64,000 nt of DNA. Source: Algoriphagus machipongonensis. Its GTDB lineage: Bacteria > Bacteroidota > Bacteroidia > Cytophagales > Cyclobacteriaceae. The stretch covers positions 186,001-250,000 of the forward strand of contig NZ_CM001023.1 of NCBI RefSeq assembly GCF_000166275.1, read 5' to 3'. Below are positions 1 through 9,252 of the stretch, one piece after another. Position numbers and translations under genes: made by a program. Within the stretch, counting starts at the first letter, position 1. Every line of letters begins with the position of its first letter. The notes under the pieces were generated by a model that was not told the DNA's origin, ran no database searches, and was given only the letters and a program-made list of their open reading frames with translations.

Positions 1-1035
1 TTTTCTTTCCATTTGAACGACTCAAACTACTTTTATCCTGCCTCCACTGTTAAGCTTCCTGTAGCTCTTTTTGCACTGGAATGGCTGAATGAACAAAATG
101 TGGATAACTTAGATAGAGAAAGTACATTATTTATAGATTCTGTCCGTCCATCTCAGAAACCTGCCTATGTGGATAAGACATCTATTGACTCTCTTCCGAG
201 TATTTCAAATTATATCAAAAAGATTTTATTAGTTTCTGATAATGACGCTTTCAATCGGCTTTATGAAGTCATGGGATTAGACTATATCAATGATAAATTA
301 AAGGATAAAAACCTCATTAACAGTGTTATAAGTCAAAGACTGTCATTTCCCATTTCTAGCGAGGAAAATAAATATTTTAATCCTCTAAGATTTGTGGATA
401 AGTCAGGAAATATTATTCTGGAGTTACCAGAAAGGCATACAGAAAACAATTATTTTGTTCGTGGAAAACCTAAAATAGGAAAAGCTCATTTTTCAGGAGA
501 TTCTTTGGTTCAAAAGCCGATGGATTTCACTTTTAAGAACAAATTTGCCCTTTCAGATCTAGATGCTGTCCTCAAAAGGATTTTATTTCCGAGAGCATTT
601 TTCGAGGCAGAGCGATTTCAAATTTCTGAAGAACAAAGAGACTTTATTTTAAAGTATATGGGCATGAAACCTAGGGAAAGTAAGTACCCATCCTACCCTG
701 TTTCAGAATACACAGATAGCTATTCAAAATTCTATAAATTCGGCACTTCCAATGACACGATTCCTTCTCAGTTTAGGATATTCAATAAGACAGGATGGTC
801 TTACGGATTTCTGATAGATGGCAGCTATTTCGTAGATTTCAAAAATGGTGTGGAATTCTTCGTTTCTGCAGTCGTTTATTCCAATGAAGATGAGATCTTA
901 AATGATGACAATTATGAATACGAAGAAATCGGAAAACCATTTTTTGCTGAACTTGGAGACTATCTATATCAGCTAGAATTAAATCGAAAAAAATTAATCA
1001 AACCGGATCTCAGCTCCGTCAAATTTGATTACTAG
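1..1035 (+). CDS. Serine hydrolase, class A beta-lactamase-like (5' end outside window)
   Basis: The reading frame is open to base 1 without a stop, so the gene is cut by the window edge. The visible part has the three motifs of the penicillin-recognising serine hydrolase fold: S-T-V-K (SxxK, nucleophile serine and base lysine) near the visible N-terminus, S-D-N about 60 residues later, and K-T-G near the C-terminus. The SDN form is typical of class A beta-lactamases. The protein is probably exported, but the signal peptide is not visible. It may be a true beta-lactamase or a related peptidase/transpeptidase; the large insertion between SDN and KTG argues against a classic secreted penicillinase. 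It is followed closely by a small membrane protein. Confidence 0.8.
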   Translation, partial: FSFHLNDSNYFYPASTVKLPVALFALEWLNEQNVDNLDRESTLFIDSVRPSQKPAYVDKTSIDSLPSISNYIKKILLVSDNDAFNRLYEVMGLDYINDKLKDKNLINSVISQRLSFPISSEENKYFNPLRFVDKSGNIILELPERHTENNYFVRGKPKIGKAHFSGDSLVQKPMDFTFKNKFALSDLDAVLKRILFPRAFFEAERFQISEEQRDFILKYMGMKPRESKYPSYPVSEYTDSYSKFYKFGTSNDTIPSQFRIFNKTGWSYGFLIDGSYFVDFKNGVEFFVSAVVYSNEDEILNDDNYEYEEIGKPFFAELGDYLYQLELNRKKLIKPDLSSVKFDY

Positions 1036-1052
1036 GTAAAAAAGGAAATCCC

Positions 1053-1292
1053 ATGGTCAAGAAAAAAACTCCATTTATATATCGATCTTTTTTATCCTTA
1101 TGGCTGGCGGTGGTCCTTCCCGCAACCATCATTGCCCTAATAATCTCAAAACTCTATTATAATAACACGATCAACTTCGAACCTCTAAAAGAGGCAGATG
1201 TTTGGTTGTATTTTGTGCTTCTTCAGGTATTCGCTGGATTTTTTACTTACATCTGGGTTTATATTCCCAAATCAAAAAAATATCGATCTTAG
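1053..1292 (+). CDS. Small two-helix membrane protein, unknown function
   Basis: A 79-residue protein starting at an ATG 17 bases after the stop of the serine hydrolase. It has a basic N-terminus (MVKKK), a hydrophobic helix at about residues 13-34 and a second at about 50-72, ending in a basic tail. I do not recognise a family. The short spacing suggests co-transcription with the upstream hydrolase. Confidence 0.6.
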   Translation: MVKKKTPFIYRSFLSLWLAVVLPATIIALIISKLYYNNTINFEPLKEADVWLYFVLLQVFAGFFTYIWVYIPKSKKYRS

Positions 1293-1362
1293 ACAGAGGA
1301 TAGAAATAATCAATTGTTTACAATTAAAACCTAATGGCCTTGGCTGATAATTCAATTTGAAA

Positions 1363-1941
1363 ATGGGTAAAAAGATACTTTTAACATTAGGAAGTGTTTT
1401 TTTAGGCTATCGATCCTATGAATTGATTACTTCTTGGGGAAATATGCCCTTAGAACCACTTTTTTCAAAGTTTATCATGGCCTTTTTGGCTAATCTCTTT
1501 ATCCTAGGCGTTTTTGCTTTTCTAGGTTTTGCCTGGCCCACTTTTAAACTTTTGCCTGATCGCTATTATCAAATCAACAATCCAAAAAATTTACTATCAT
1601 TTACAAAACGTATCGGCGTTCCGGTATTTCAAAAATTCTTGTTACTCACGTTCTGGAGAAACAAAGCCAAGCAGAAATCCTACTTCAATGGCAGTAAAAC
1701 AGGAATTAAAAACTTTATTATAGAATTAAAACGATCTGAAATTGGACATCTTATCCCTTTTATTCTTATTAATCTACTTTTTATTTGGAGTCTCATCCTA
1801 AAAGACTTTTGGACCGCGTTTTTTCTGCAATCCCTTAATATCATTGGTAATTTTTATCCTATCATGCTTCAGCGAGCTCATCGAGCGAGAACTCAGCGAT
1901 TAGAGAAGTTACTTAAAGATTCAACCAGTAATTCAATTTAA
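1363..1941 (+). CDS. Hypothetical membrane protein
   Basis: About 192 residues from the ATG at 1363; a TTG six bases upstream would add two residues. Hydrophobic segments lie at about residues 5-20, 35-60 and 130-170, with basic stretches between them, so it is a likely inner-membrane protein with three to four helices. No recognisable catalytic motif. It ends convergently with the DUF5916 gene, overlapping it by 29 bases. Confidence 0.6.
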   Translation: MGKKILLTLGSVFLGYRSYELITSWGNMPLEPLFSKFIMAFLANLFILGVFAFLGFAWPTFKLLPDRYYQINNPKNLLSFTKRIGVPVFQKFLLLTFWRNKAKQKSYFNGSKTGIKNFIIELKRSEIGHLIPFILINLLFIWSLILKDFWTAFFLQSLNIIGNFYPIMLQRAHRARTQRLEKLLKDSTSNSI

Positions 1942-4123
1942 ATACCAGAGACCTTTGCTTTGGCGCGAAAGTATCAGGGAAATAATTATCCGTATAAACC
2001 AGGAAGAAATCTGAAACAGGGGCAAAGCGCCATTGAAGTCGCGTATTGATATTAATATTTTCGATTTGATTATTGTACTGGATAAATGTTGTCCAGAACA
2101 GTTTCTTCGTAAAGGTCAAATCAATTCTAGGTCCTACTAATACTAAATCTGCATCATTTTGAGGCTCAGGAAGCCGGATTCTGGCATAGTTGAAATTCAT
2201 GGAAATATTTGCCTTCACACCCAGTCTCAAGCCCAACTCACTGACAACCCTTTGGAAATTCCCTGTGTAATAACCTCCACCTTCTGCCTCTAATTTTATT
2301 AAAAATGCATTCCTTGGATTACTGCTGTATTCAATCTGAATCGTTTTGGTATTGTAATCCGTCCCTGCAGGAAGTTTTTCACCACCAGTTCTTGTCGGGT
2401 CAAAATCCGAAAACAAATACACATACCTATTTCTCTGCGTAACAGTAATTGTCGAAAAAGAATTAAACTGAACGTTATAGCTCAAATTAATATCTCTATC
2501 AGTCGTTCCATTTGCTTCATTCCATAATAATTCAAAATCTAATTTTGGACCATGGCGGTTTATTAACCTTGAATTTGGATAAAATAAATAGGAAATATCT
2601 GGGTTAAAACGCTTGTAATCTGACCTAGGAACAAAACCTACTTCCGGATTAAAGTCTTTTCCAATATCCCGATAGCTTAAACTCCAAGACCAATGGATAT
2701 CATTGAACCTGATAAATGAATTTAGGGAATATGGTTTTTCGGTATCTCTTGATTCAAATGTTCTATGGTAATAAGCATTTCCTGTCCATTTACCATCCGC
2801 TGAATTTAGATTATAATCTATCCCTACTAATCGGTTATACTCATCTGGGTTGAATAGAGATTGATTTTCACCTAAGGCAAGAGATTCTCTATCGACGAAG
2901 ATTAAACCAATATTTGATCTGGCAAATAGCTTCTTTTGTACAGCTACTACAGAAAAATTCTTTCCCGCTATTCCTGCTTCATCATCGGTTGCTGTCTGCA
3001 TATTCATGACACCCAACCTCCAGTTTTCATTTACCTTACCACTCAATCGAGCCCCATAAATGATCTTACTCTGAACGTTTTGCCCAGTAGCTGAATCAAT
3101 ATCCACTCCAATTCGCCTTGAAAAGAAAGGTCTGGATTGCCTGGAACCAAAACTATCAAAGAGATCTGCATTTTCTAAAAAGAACTGTCTTCGTTCTGGA
3201 AAGAAAATCTCAAAGCGATCCAAATTTGTCACTTGCTGATCCACCTCCACCTGAGAAAAATCAGGATTGAAAGTCAAATCCAGATTCATGGCAGGTCCAA
3301 CGCCAATTTTAGCATCTCCCCCTACTGCTGGAGTAAATTTTTCACTGGTATTTTCTAGGTAATTTTTGGAGGTTTTTCCTGCTATATAAGGTATCAAAGA
3401 AATATTTGCGGAAGTTTTACTAAGAGGCTCCTCAAATATCAATTTCCGGTTGAAAGCAGTGGAAATAATTGATAAGTTCCTTGGTATTGGAGACCAAGTG
3501 CTTCGCTCTCCGGTATGGCTATCTATTCTATAAAAGTTTACATTCCAGCTTTTCGCCCCATCTTTAAATCGAATTGTGGAAAGTGGAATTATGGCTTCTA
3601 CCTGCCAATGTGTATCAAAAATTCTTGCTTCTGCATACCACTTATTATCCCAGGCTAAACTTAAATCTTCACTTCTAATCCCCCCATTTGCCAATAAGCC
3701 TTCTCTTTGGACTCCATAAGGATTCACTCCAAATTGAAAGGCATTTGTTTTATCATTGAAAGTATCAAAAACGAAGGTGATTCCATCATTTTGCTGCCCT
3801 CTATAATCTCTTCGTAATGAGGTAGATACATAATCTCTTGGCTCATTATTTTCCATAACAGCAGCCAAATAGAGGTTATGCTCATCAAAAGCAATTTTCA
3901 CTCTTGTGGGTGTTTGGGATAAGGAAGTATCCGAAGGAAAATACTGCATAAAATCAGTGTTCCATCCTGTGGGATCCAACCATATATCTTCTGTCAATTC
4001 CCCATCTAGCTGAATTCCTTGTTTAGCCTTAACAGCTATGGCAGCCGGATTCTGGTCAATTTGAGAAAATACTGTTCCGATGCCTAGAATATAGGCAGTT
4101 AATAAGAAACAAAAGTTTCGCAT
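1913..4123 (-). CDS. DUF5916 / CBM9-like N-terminal outer-membrane protein
   Basis: The ATG at 4123 gives a clear signal peptide (about residues 1-21, ending VFSQ); the frame also extends to a TTG at 4144, which I do not favour. The first part (about residues 30-230) has the CBM9-like fold found ahead of DUF5916, with the LDGELTEDIW-type opening. The rest is rich in alternating aromatic/polar strands and ends in a short aromatic strand, consistent with a beta-barrel. Proteins of this family are common in Bacteroidota and their substrates are mostly unknown. Function here is not inferred beyond cell-envelope location. Confidence 0.8.
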   Translation of the reverse strand: MRNFCFLLTAYILGIGTVFSQIDQNPAAIAVKAKQGIQLDGELTEDIWLDPTGWNTDFMQYFPSDTSLSQTPTRVKIAFDEHNLYLAAVMENNEPRDYVSTSLRRDYRGQQNDGITFVFDTFNDKTNAFQFGVNPYGVQREGLLANGGIRSEDLSLAWDNKWYAEARIFDTHWQVEAIIPLSTIRFKDGAKSWNVNFYRIDSHTGERSTWSPIPRNLSIISTAFNRKLIFEEPLSKTSANISLIPYIAGKTSKNYLENTSEKFTPAVGGDAKIGVGPAMNLDLTFNPDFSQVEVDQQVTNLDRFEIFFPERRQFFLENADLFDSFGSRQSRPFFSRRIGVDIDSATGQNVQSKIIYGARLSGKVNENWRLGVMNMQTATDDEAGIAGKNFSVVAVQKKLFARSNIGLIFVDRESLALGENQSLFNPDEYNRLVGIDYNLNSADGKWTGNAYYHRTFESRDTEKPYSLNSFIRFNDIHWSWSLSYRDIGKDFNPEVGFVPRSDYKRFNPDISYLFYPNSRLINRHGPKLDFELLWNEANGTTDRDINLSYNVQFNSFSTITVTQRNRYVYLFSDFDPTRTGGEKLPAGTDYNTKTIQIEYSSNPRNAFLIKLEAEGGGYYTGNFQRVVSELGLRLGVKANISMNFNYARIRLPEPQNDADLVLVGPRIDLTFTKKLFWTTFIQYNNQIENININTRLQWRFAPVSDFFLVYTDNYFPDTFAPKQRSLVFKLNYWLNL

Positions 4124-4221
4124 AAGCTTAGTGATACCGAACAAAAATATCTTGTAGCGGCTATCATATCACTTATATTTTACCAATGGTCAAATAAATA
4201 ATCGGGGACACAATATCACAT

Positions 4222-4653
4222 TTAGAATATTTCCCCGAAACAGGTCAAAACAAGACTTCTTGAAGAAGCGTGTCTCCGAAATTCACATAAATATATTCCC
4301 TGCCATGTTCCCATGGCCAGCCTTCCCTCAGAAATAGGAATTTGCAGGCTTGAATCAAAAAAACTCGCTTTGATATGTGCTGGCATATCATCAGGACCTT
4401 CATAGGTATGAATAAACTTAGGATAGTTTTCCGGAATCAATTCATTTACAAAAGTTTGAAAATCTCTGCGCACTGTAGGATCAGCATTTTCATTGATGGT
4501 TAGAGCTGCAGAAGTATGCTGAATAAACACTTGCAAAAAACCGGTTTTTACTTTTCTGATCTCCGAAAATTCATCTTCAATCAAATCTGTAATTAGATGA
4601 TACCCTGAAGAATAATGTGGAAGTCGGATTTTCTTTTGGAAAAATTGAGCCAT
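4222..4653 (-). CDS. yjbQ: YjbQ family protein (UPF0047)
   Basis: 143 residues from the ATG at 4653 (MAQFF); a TTG two codons upstream also opens the frame. It carries the UPF0047 signature HTSAALTINENADP in the middle and a conserved C-terminal segment with GTWQGIYLCEFR. Members of this family have weak thiamin phosphate synthase activity in vitro and complement E. coli thiE mutants, so the name 'secondary thiamine-phosphate synthase' is often used, but the physiological role is unsettled. It lies about 2 kb from the TPP-riboswitch operon on the other strand, with no sign of shared control. Confidence 0.88.
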   Translation of the reverse strand: MAQFFQKKIRLPHYSSGYHLITDLIEDEFSEIRKVKTGFLQVFIQHTSAALTINENADPTVRRDFQTFVNELIPENYPKFIHTYEGPDDMPAHIKASFFDSSLQIPISEGRLAMGTWQGIYLCEFRRHASSRSLVLTCFGEIF

Positions 4654-4723
4654 CTGCAAAAGTAAAACTACTCTAGAAAGTAAAAAAGTACTGGTCTCAA
4701 ATTAAGGCTTAAGCCCGAGAAGC

Positions 4724-4792
4724 ATTGTAAAGAGGGTTGAAGAATTTATTAGCTATTTAAGCATCAAATTCGACTTCAACCCCCATTACAAT
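4724..4792. repeat. Long inverted repeat between lipoprotein gene and yjbQ
   Basis: Arms at 4724-4742 and 4774-4792 are complementary at 17 of 19 positions (core GGGTTGAAG / CTTCAACCC), with a loop of 31 bases. It lies just after the stop of the lipoprotein gene on the minus strand. There is no run of T after it on either strand, so it is not a textbook terminator. It could be an mRNA 3'-end structure or a protein-binding site. Confidence 0.55.
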
Positions 4793-4799
4793 ACAATAA

Positions 4800-5210
4800 T
4801 TATTCTTTGTCAAAATACAATTTCGGACCATCACAGCTGTCCCAAGTGCCTGTTAATTGTCCTTTGCTGTTAATAAAATAATCCTCAAAATCTGAAGAAC
4901 AGCTATGGATAAGCAGACTTTGTTGAGTGCCGTATTGAAATCTATATTTAGTTAAGCCATCCGAAAAGGACTCTTCATAGGTGCCACTGAGCTCATATTC
5001 GCCCACTGTTTTGGTAAAGGTCCCATCAGGCATCATGGTGTAAACATAGGCAGAATCCTGAATACTGGTATACTCCAAATGCCCTTCTAGATCTACTTGA
5101 TAGCCAGCAAGAGCCCATTTTTGATTTTCATCTTTGTATTCTGGCAACTCACTAAAATTGCAACTGAAAGCTATGATTGCTAAAAGGGAAAAAATGGAAA
5201 GATTTTTCAT
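4800..5210 (-). CDS. Small lipoprotein, lipocalin-like size, unknown function
   Basis: 136 residues with a short signal peptide ending in the lipobox AFSC (Cys17), so a lipid-anchored envelope protein. The mature part has short strands such as GTYEES and LTGTWDSC, resembling the small lipocalin-like/META-type lipoproteins common in Bacteroidota, but I cannot assign a family. Followed by the inverted repeat at 4724-4792. Confidence 0.7.
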   Translation of the reverse strand: MKNLSIFSLLAIIAFSCNFSELPEYKDENQKWALAGYQVDLEGHLEYTSIQDSAYVYTMMPDGTFTKTVGEYELSGTYEESFSDGLTKYRFQYGTQQSLLIHSCSSDFEDYFINSKGQLTGTWDSCDGPKLYFDKE

Positions 5211-5277
5211 GGTGTTGGTCTTGTTTGAAGTCTATTAAAACTCTAAATCAACTTCTTTGCCAAGCTTGACTAACCAA

Positions 5278-5646
5278 CTATTTTTCTCTCCTTTTTTTGC
5301 TTTTTTTCGCTTTAGGATTGAATTCTAAGGCCTTTTCAACCCAAAATTCCCAATCATCGTCCAAGTCAAAGCCCTCAGGATCAACGAAAACAAAGCCTTT
5401 CATGGGTCTCCCTGTAAACTCCATAGACCTACAACCTGCCCTTTTTATACACATCTCCTCAGCATCTTCTCCCACTCTTACCATCAATCGGTCCTTGCCT
5501 GAGTTATTATCACGATTAATACCCATAAACATCTTATCATCCACCATAAAAAGCATTCCACCCATCATCTTCTTGTGTTGAAATGGTATGTGGCGACTTT
5601 TTAGGCTTTGAGCCAAGCGCTCTACCAGATATTCATCGTATGCCAT
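5278..5646 (-). CDS. TfoX N-terminal domain protein
   Basis: 122 residues. It contains the TfoX-N core: a KMMGGMLFMVDDKMFMGI segment followed by a DRLMVRVG strand and a terminal helix, with a lysine-rich tail. TfoX-N proteins are named after the competence regulator, but stand-alone copies in Bacteroidota have no shown role. It starts four bases after the stop of the fumarylacetoacetase-family gene, so the two are probably one transcript. Confidence 0.8.
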   Translation of the reverse strand: MAYDEYLVERLAQSLKSRHIPFQHKKMMGGMLFMVDDKMFMGINRDNNSGKDRLMVRVGEDAEEMCIKRAGCRSMEFTGRPMKGFVFVDPEGFDLDDDWEFWVEKALEFNPKAKKSKKRREK

Positions 5647-5650
5647 TTAC

Positions 5651-6496
5651 TCAGATTTTTGAAATGGTATTTTCTAAAACTCCGATTCCATCAATAAATA
5701 TTCGGACGACATCTCCTTCTCCTAGGGTAAAATCATCAGGCACAATGCCTGTTCCTGTCATTAAAAAAGATCCTATCGGAAAAGAATTTCCTTTGAAAAG
5801 CCATTCAGCAAGCTCTGGGGGCTTCCTTTTCAATTGTGTTAGATCTGTTTCTCCTGCAAATGCTAATTGACCCGACCGATCTATTTCCAATCTGATTTTT
5901 GACTCCTCTGGCAGGAGCTCATCTTGCACTAAGATACAAGGGCCAATGGAGGCACATCCTAAATAAACCTTGGCTTGAGGCAAATAAAGAGGATTTTCAC
6001 CTTCAATACTTCTACTACTCATGTCATTGCCAATCGTAAAACCCTGAATCCTACCTGCAGGAGAAATCAATAAGGTAAGTTCAGGCTCCGGCACATCCCA
6101 AGTCGAATCTTTTCGAATATTAACTGCAGCTCCTGGGGCGGAAACCCGACTTGCTGTGGCTTTAAAAAATAGCTCAGGACGATCCGCAGCATAGACTTTA
6201 TCATAAAAATCTGCCCCTCCAGCATCTTGACTTTCTTCCATTCTGGCAGTTCTACTTCTGTAATAAGTCACACCAGCTGCCCAAATTTCCTGATCTCCCA
6301 TTGGAGACAAAATTCCAGCATTCAACAAATCTTCGGCTTCTTCTTTCGATACTACTTTCCAGGATTTTGATTCTAGGCTCAGATACTCTTTCAAGTTTTC
6401 TCTACCCAATAATTCATTCCAGTTTAGGCTTGGTCCTAAAAGATAAGATTCCTCGATTTGGACTAATGTCCCGGAGGTTAGTTTATAAAGTTTCAT
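5651..6496 (-). CDS. Fumarylacetoacetate hydrolase family protein
   Basis: 281 residues with the C-terminal FAH fold: metal-binding acidic residues in the EPELTLLIS segment, the FTIGNDMSSR motif, and the late GTGIV segment before the final strand EGDVVRIFIDGIG. Members hydrolyse C-C bonds of acyl-pyruvates or decarboxylate/hydrate 2-oxo acids in sugar-acid and aromatic breakdown; which substrate applies cannot be read from the sequence. The 'GNDMSSR' type resembles sugar-acid dehydratase-like members. Upstream of tfoX-like gene in a two-gene unit. Confidence 0.82.
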   Translation of the reverse strand: MKLYKLTSGTLVQIEESYLLGPSLNWNELLGRENLKEYLSLESKSWKVVSKEEAEDLLNAGILSPMGDQEIWAAGVTYYRSRTARMEESQDAGGADFYDKVYAADRPELFFKATASRVSAPGAAVNIRKDSTWDVPEPELTLLISPAGRIQGFTIGNDMSSRSIEGENPLYLPQAKVYLGCASIGPCILVQDELLPEESKIRLEIDRSGQLAFAGETDLTQLKRKPPELAEWLFKGNSFPIGSFLMTGTGIVPDDFTLGEGDVVRIFIDGIGVLENTISKI

Positions 6497-6580
6497 GGTT
6501 TAAGGTTATTTTGAGAGAGAAATTTAACGAAAAGTTTCAGCATGTGAAGATTTTGAGCCATTGATTTTCTTTCCTCAGAA

Positions 6581-6610
6581 TTGCAAATAGATTTTTCCCC
6601 ATTACCTTTG
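6581..6610 (+). promoter_or_regulatory. Bacteroidota-type promoter of the thiamin operon
   Basis: TTG at 6581-6583 and TACCTTTG at 6603-6610 are separated by 19 bases. This fits the Bacteroidota primary sigma-factor pattern (-33 TTTG, -7 TAnnTTTG). Transcription would begin around 6617, immediately before the TPP riboswitch. Confidence 0.65.
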
Positions 6611-6616
6611 CAACAA

Positions 6617-6700
6617 GATCATAAGGGGTGCCTTAATAAAACGGGCTGAGATCATACCCATACGACCTGATCCGGGTAATGCCGGCGAAGGGAAATGAGC
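6617..6700 (+). ncRNA. TPP riboswitch (THI element)
   Basis: The conserved aptamer pieces are all present in order: GGGGTGCC (from 6625), GGCTGAGAT (from 6643), ATACCC, CCTGAT (from 6666), GGGTAATGCCGGCG and AGGGAA. P1 can close by TCAT (6619-6622) pairing with ATGA (6695-6698). The aptamer binds thiamin pyrophosphate and normally turns the downstream genes off. About 140 bases separate it from the receptor start; this stretch (6701-6842) contains a perfect GAAGGCGCCTTC palindrome (6730-6741) but no strong terminator, so control may be on translation initiation. Confidence 0.96.
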
Positions 6701-6842
6701 AACATAACAAGTTATTATTCGAAAATGCGGAAGGCGCCTTCGTGTTTCAATTGATAAAAGTTATGTAAAAGGGTAAACAATCACGGAAGACTTCCCCTGA
6801 GTTTTCTCATGTTTCACCTCAACAACCCGAAAGGGTATTTAC

Positions 6843-9230
6843 ATGAAAAAAGTATTGCTAAATCTGGCTTTTTGCCTTATTGCAATTTCCTCTTGGGCAC
6901 AAGAAAACCTGAGTGGAAAAGTTTTGGACGCTAATTCCGGCGAACCTTTAGTAGGAGCTTCTGTTTGGACAGGAAAACAAGGTAGAGGAGCAGTCACTGA
7001 TGAATACGGTGCCTTTACGATTACCAAATTAACTGCAGGAGAAATCCAGCTTAGGGTTTCCTATGTGGGTTACAGCAGTCTTGAAAAAAACCTGGCTGTT
7101 CCTTATGCTGGAGATTTGACGCTTGAGCTTCAACCTACCGAATTATTAACAGAAGAGTTTATAGTCTCTGCTACTAGAGCTTCGTCTACTACTCCCACTA
7201 CCTTTCAGACTATTGACAAAGAGGAACTTGCCAAAAGAAATTTAGGACAGGATATTCCCATCTTATTGAATTTTACGCCATCCGTTGTCACCAATTCAGA
7301 TGCTGGAGCTGGCATAGGTTATACTGGTATGAGAATTCGTGGATCTGATCAGACCAGAATCAATGTAACGGTCAACGGAATCCCAATGAATGATGCGGAG
7401 TCTCATGGGGTATTCTGGGTGAATATGCCTGATTTTGCCTCTTCTGTAAATAGCCTTCAGATACAGCGTGGTGTGGGTACTTCTACGAATGGGGCGGCCA
7501 CTTTTGGGGCAAGCGTGAATATCCAAACGGATACACGAAATGAGGAGGCCTATGCAGAAATTGATAATTCTGTAGGTTCTTTCAATTCCTGGAAACATAC
7601 TGTAAAAGCAGGAACCGGGCTATTAAACAACCGTTTTGCTGTAGATGCCAGACTTTCGAAAATCTCTTCTGATGGTTATGTAGACCGAGCAACTTCTGAC
7701 TTACGTTCTTACTTTGTTTCAGCAGGATTTTATGGTGAAAACCATGTCCTAAAATTGAATGTATTCTCTGGAAAGGAAAAAACTTATCAATCTTGGTGGG
7801 GACTTCCTGAATCCAAATTAGAGGATGACCGAACAGACAATTACTACACGTACGAAAATGAAACCGATAATTATCAGCAAGATCATTATCAACTGATTTA
7901 CTCTGGCACTATTGGGGATAATTGGAAAACCAATGCAGCACTACACTACACGTATGGTAGAGGATATTATGAGCAATATCGAGAAGATGATGATTTTGCC
8001 AGCTATAATCTACCGGATGTGGTCATCGGCGATTCTACGATCAGCAGCACAGACATCATCAGAAGAAGATGGCTTGACAATGATTTCTACGGTGCAGTTG
8101 CTTCCATCAACTACATTTCAGATAATGGCCAATGGGATGTCGTTCTTGGCGGTGGTGCCAATCGGTACGATGGAGATCACTTTGGAGAAATCATCTGGGC
8201 AAGAATTGCCGGCGATACGGACATCCGCGATCGATATTATGACAACAATGCCGTCAAAGATGATCGCAATGTTTACCTAAAAGCCACCTATGAAGTTTCC
8301 TCTGGTTTGAATCTATTTGGAGACTTGCAAGTCCGGTCTATCGATTACTCTTTTATAGGTGTAAATGATGATGGAAGAATTGTAGATGGAGAAGAAAAGT
8401 ACACCTTCTTTAACCCGAAATTTGGTCTTAGTTATGAGAAAAATGGTAAAGTCTGGTATGCGAGCTATGCCGTTGCCAACCGTGAACCTACAAGATCTGA
8501 TTTTACGGATAATCCTATCACCGAAGTTCCAAGACCAGAGAAGCTTAATAACATAGAAGCAGGAATCAGAGCTAAAAGTGGGAATTTCAGCTACAATGCT
8601 AATTTCTACCTGATGGACTACAAGGATCAATTGATCCAAACTGGCCAAATCAATGATGTAGGAGCTTATATCCGAGAAAATGTACCTGATTCTTACCGAG
8701 CGGGAATTGAGCTCGATGGAGCATTTCAGTTATCCAAAGCCTGGATGATTGGGGCTAATATAGCTTTAAGTCAAAATAAGATTAAGGAGTTTACTGAGTA
8801 TATAGATGATTATAGTACTGCGGAATTTACTCAGGAATCCTTCACCTATACTGACACAGACATTGCTTTCTCTCCGAACATTGTTTCTTCCCTCATGATA
8901 GAATTCAAGCCTGTGAAGAATCTCTCTTTGAACTGGTTGAGTAAATATGTTGGTAAGCAGTATTTAGACAATACTTCAAACGATGCAAGATCATTAGATG
9001 CGTTTTTCACCAATGATTTTAGGGTAAGCTACTCCGTTCAACCTAGATATTTCAAAAGCATTGATATAAACCTGATGGTCAACAATGTCTTTAATGAGAT
9101 GTACGAGCCAAATGGCTATACTTTTAGCTATTTCTTACCTGGAGAAAGTCAGAAGGAATTGGTTACAGAAAACTATTATTACCCAATGGCCGGGACCAAC
9201 TTTATGTTAGGAATTAGTATGAAATTCTAA
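6843..9230 (+). CDS. TonB-dependent receptor, thiamin-regulated
   Basis: 795 residues. Signal peptide 1-20 (ends SWAQ), CarboxypepD_reg-like domain about 22-110 (SGKVLDANSGEPLVGASV), plug domain about 115-225 (includes GMRIRGSDQTRINVTVNGIPMND), then a 22-strand-type barrel ending in the outer-membrane signature with terminal Phe. It is the first gene behind the TPP riboswitch, so it most likely imports thiamin, a thiamin phosphate or a precursor/analogue through the outer membrane with TonB energy. No SusD partner follows. TPP-riboswitch-controlled outer-membrane receptors are known in Bacteroidota; the precise ligand here is inference. Confidence 0.92.
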   Translation: MKKVLLNLAFCLIAISSWAQENLSGKVLDANSGEPLVGASVWTGKQGRGAVTDEYGAFTITKLTAGEIQLRVSYVGYSSLEKNLAVPYAGDLTLELQPTELLTEEFIVSATRASSTTPTTFQTIDKEELAKRNLGQDIPILLNFTPSVVTNSDAGAGIGYTGMRIRGSDQTRINVTVNGIPMNDAESHGVFWVNMPDFASSVNSLQIQRGVGTSTNGAATFGASVNIQTDTRNEEAYAEIDNSVGSFNSWKHTVKAGTGLLNNRFAVDARLSKISSDGYVDRATSDLRSYFVSAGFYGENHVLKLNVFSGKEKTYQSWWGLPESKLEDDRTDNYYTYENETDNYQQDHYQLIYSGTIGDNWKTNAALHYTYGRGYYEQYREDDDFASYNLPDVVIGDSTISSTDIIRRRWLDNDFYGAVASINYISDNGQWDVVLGGGANRYDGDHFGEIIWARIAGDTDIRDRYYDNNAVKDDRNVYLKATYEVSSGLNLFGDLQVRSIDYSFIGVNDDGRIVDGEEKYTFFNPKFGLSYEKNGKVWYASYAVANREPTRSDFTDNPITEVPRPEKLNNIEAGIRAKSGNFSYNANFYLMDYKDQLIQTGQINDVGAYIRENVPDSYRAGIELDGAFQLSKAWMIGANIALSQNKIKEFTEYIDDYSTAEFTQESFTYTDTDIAFSPNIVSSLMIEFKPVKNLSLNWLSKYVGKQYLDNTSNDARSLDAFFTNDFRVSYSVQPRYFKSIDINLMVNNVFNEMYEPNGYTFSYFLPGESQKELVTENYYYPMAGTNFMLGISMKF

Positions 9231-9252
9231 GAAATCTAACCTGTAGAAACCC

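Noticed and set aside
6730..6741. GAAGGCGCCTTC palindrome as a terminator of the riboswitch leader
   Set aside because: Perfect self-complement with no loop of adequate size and no T run; kept only as part of the possible expression platform.
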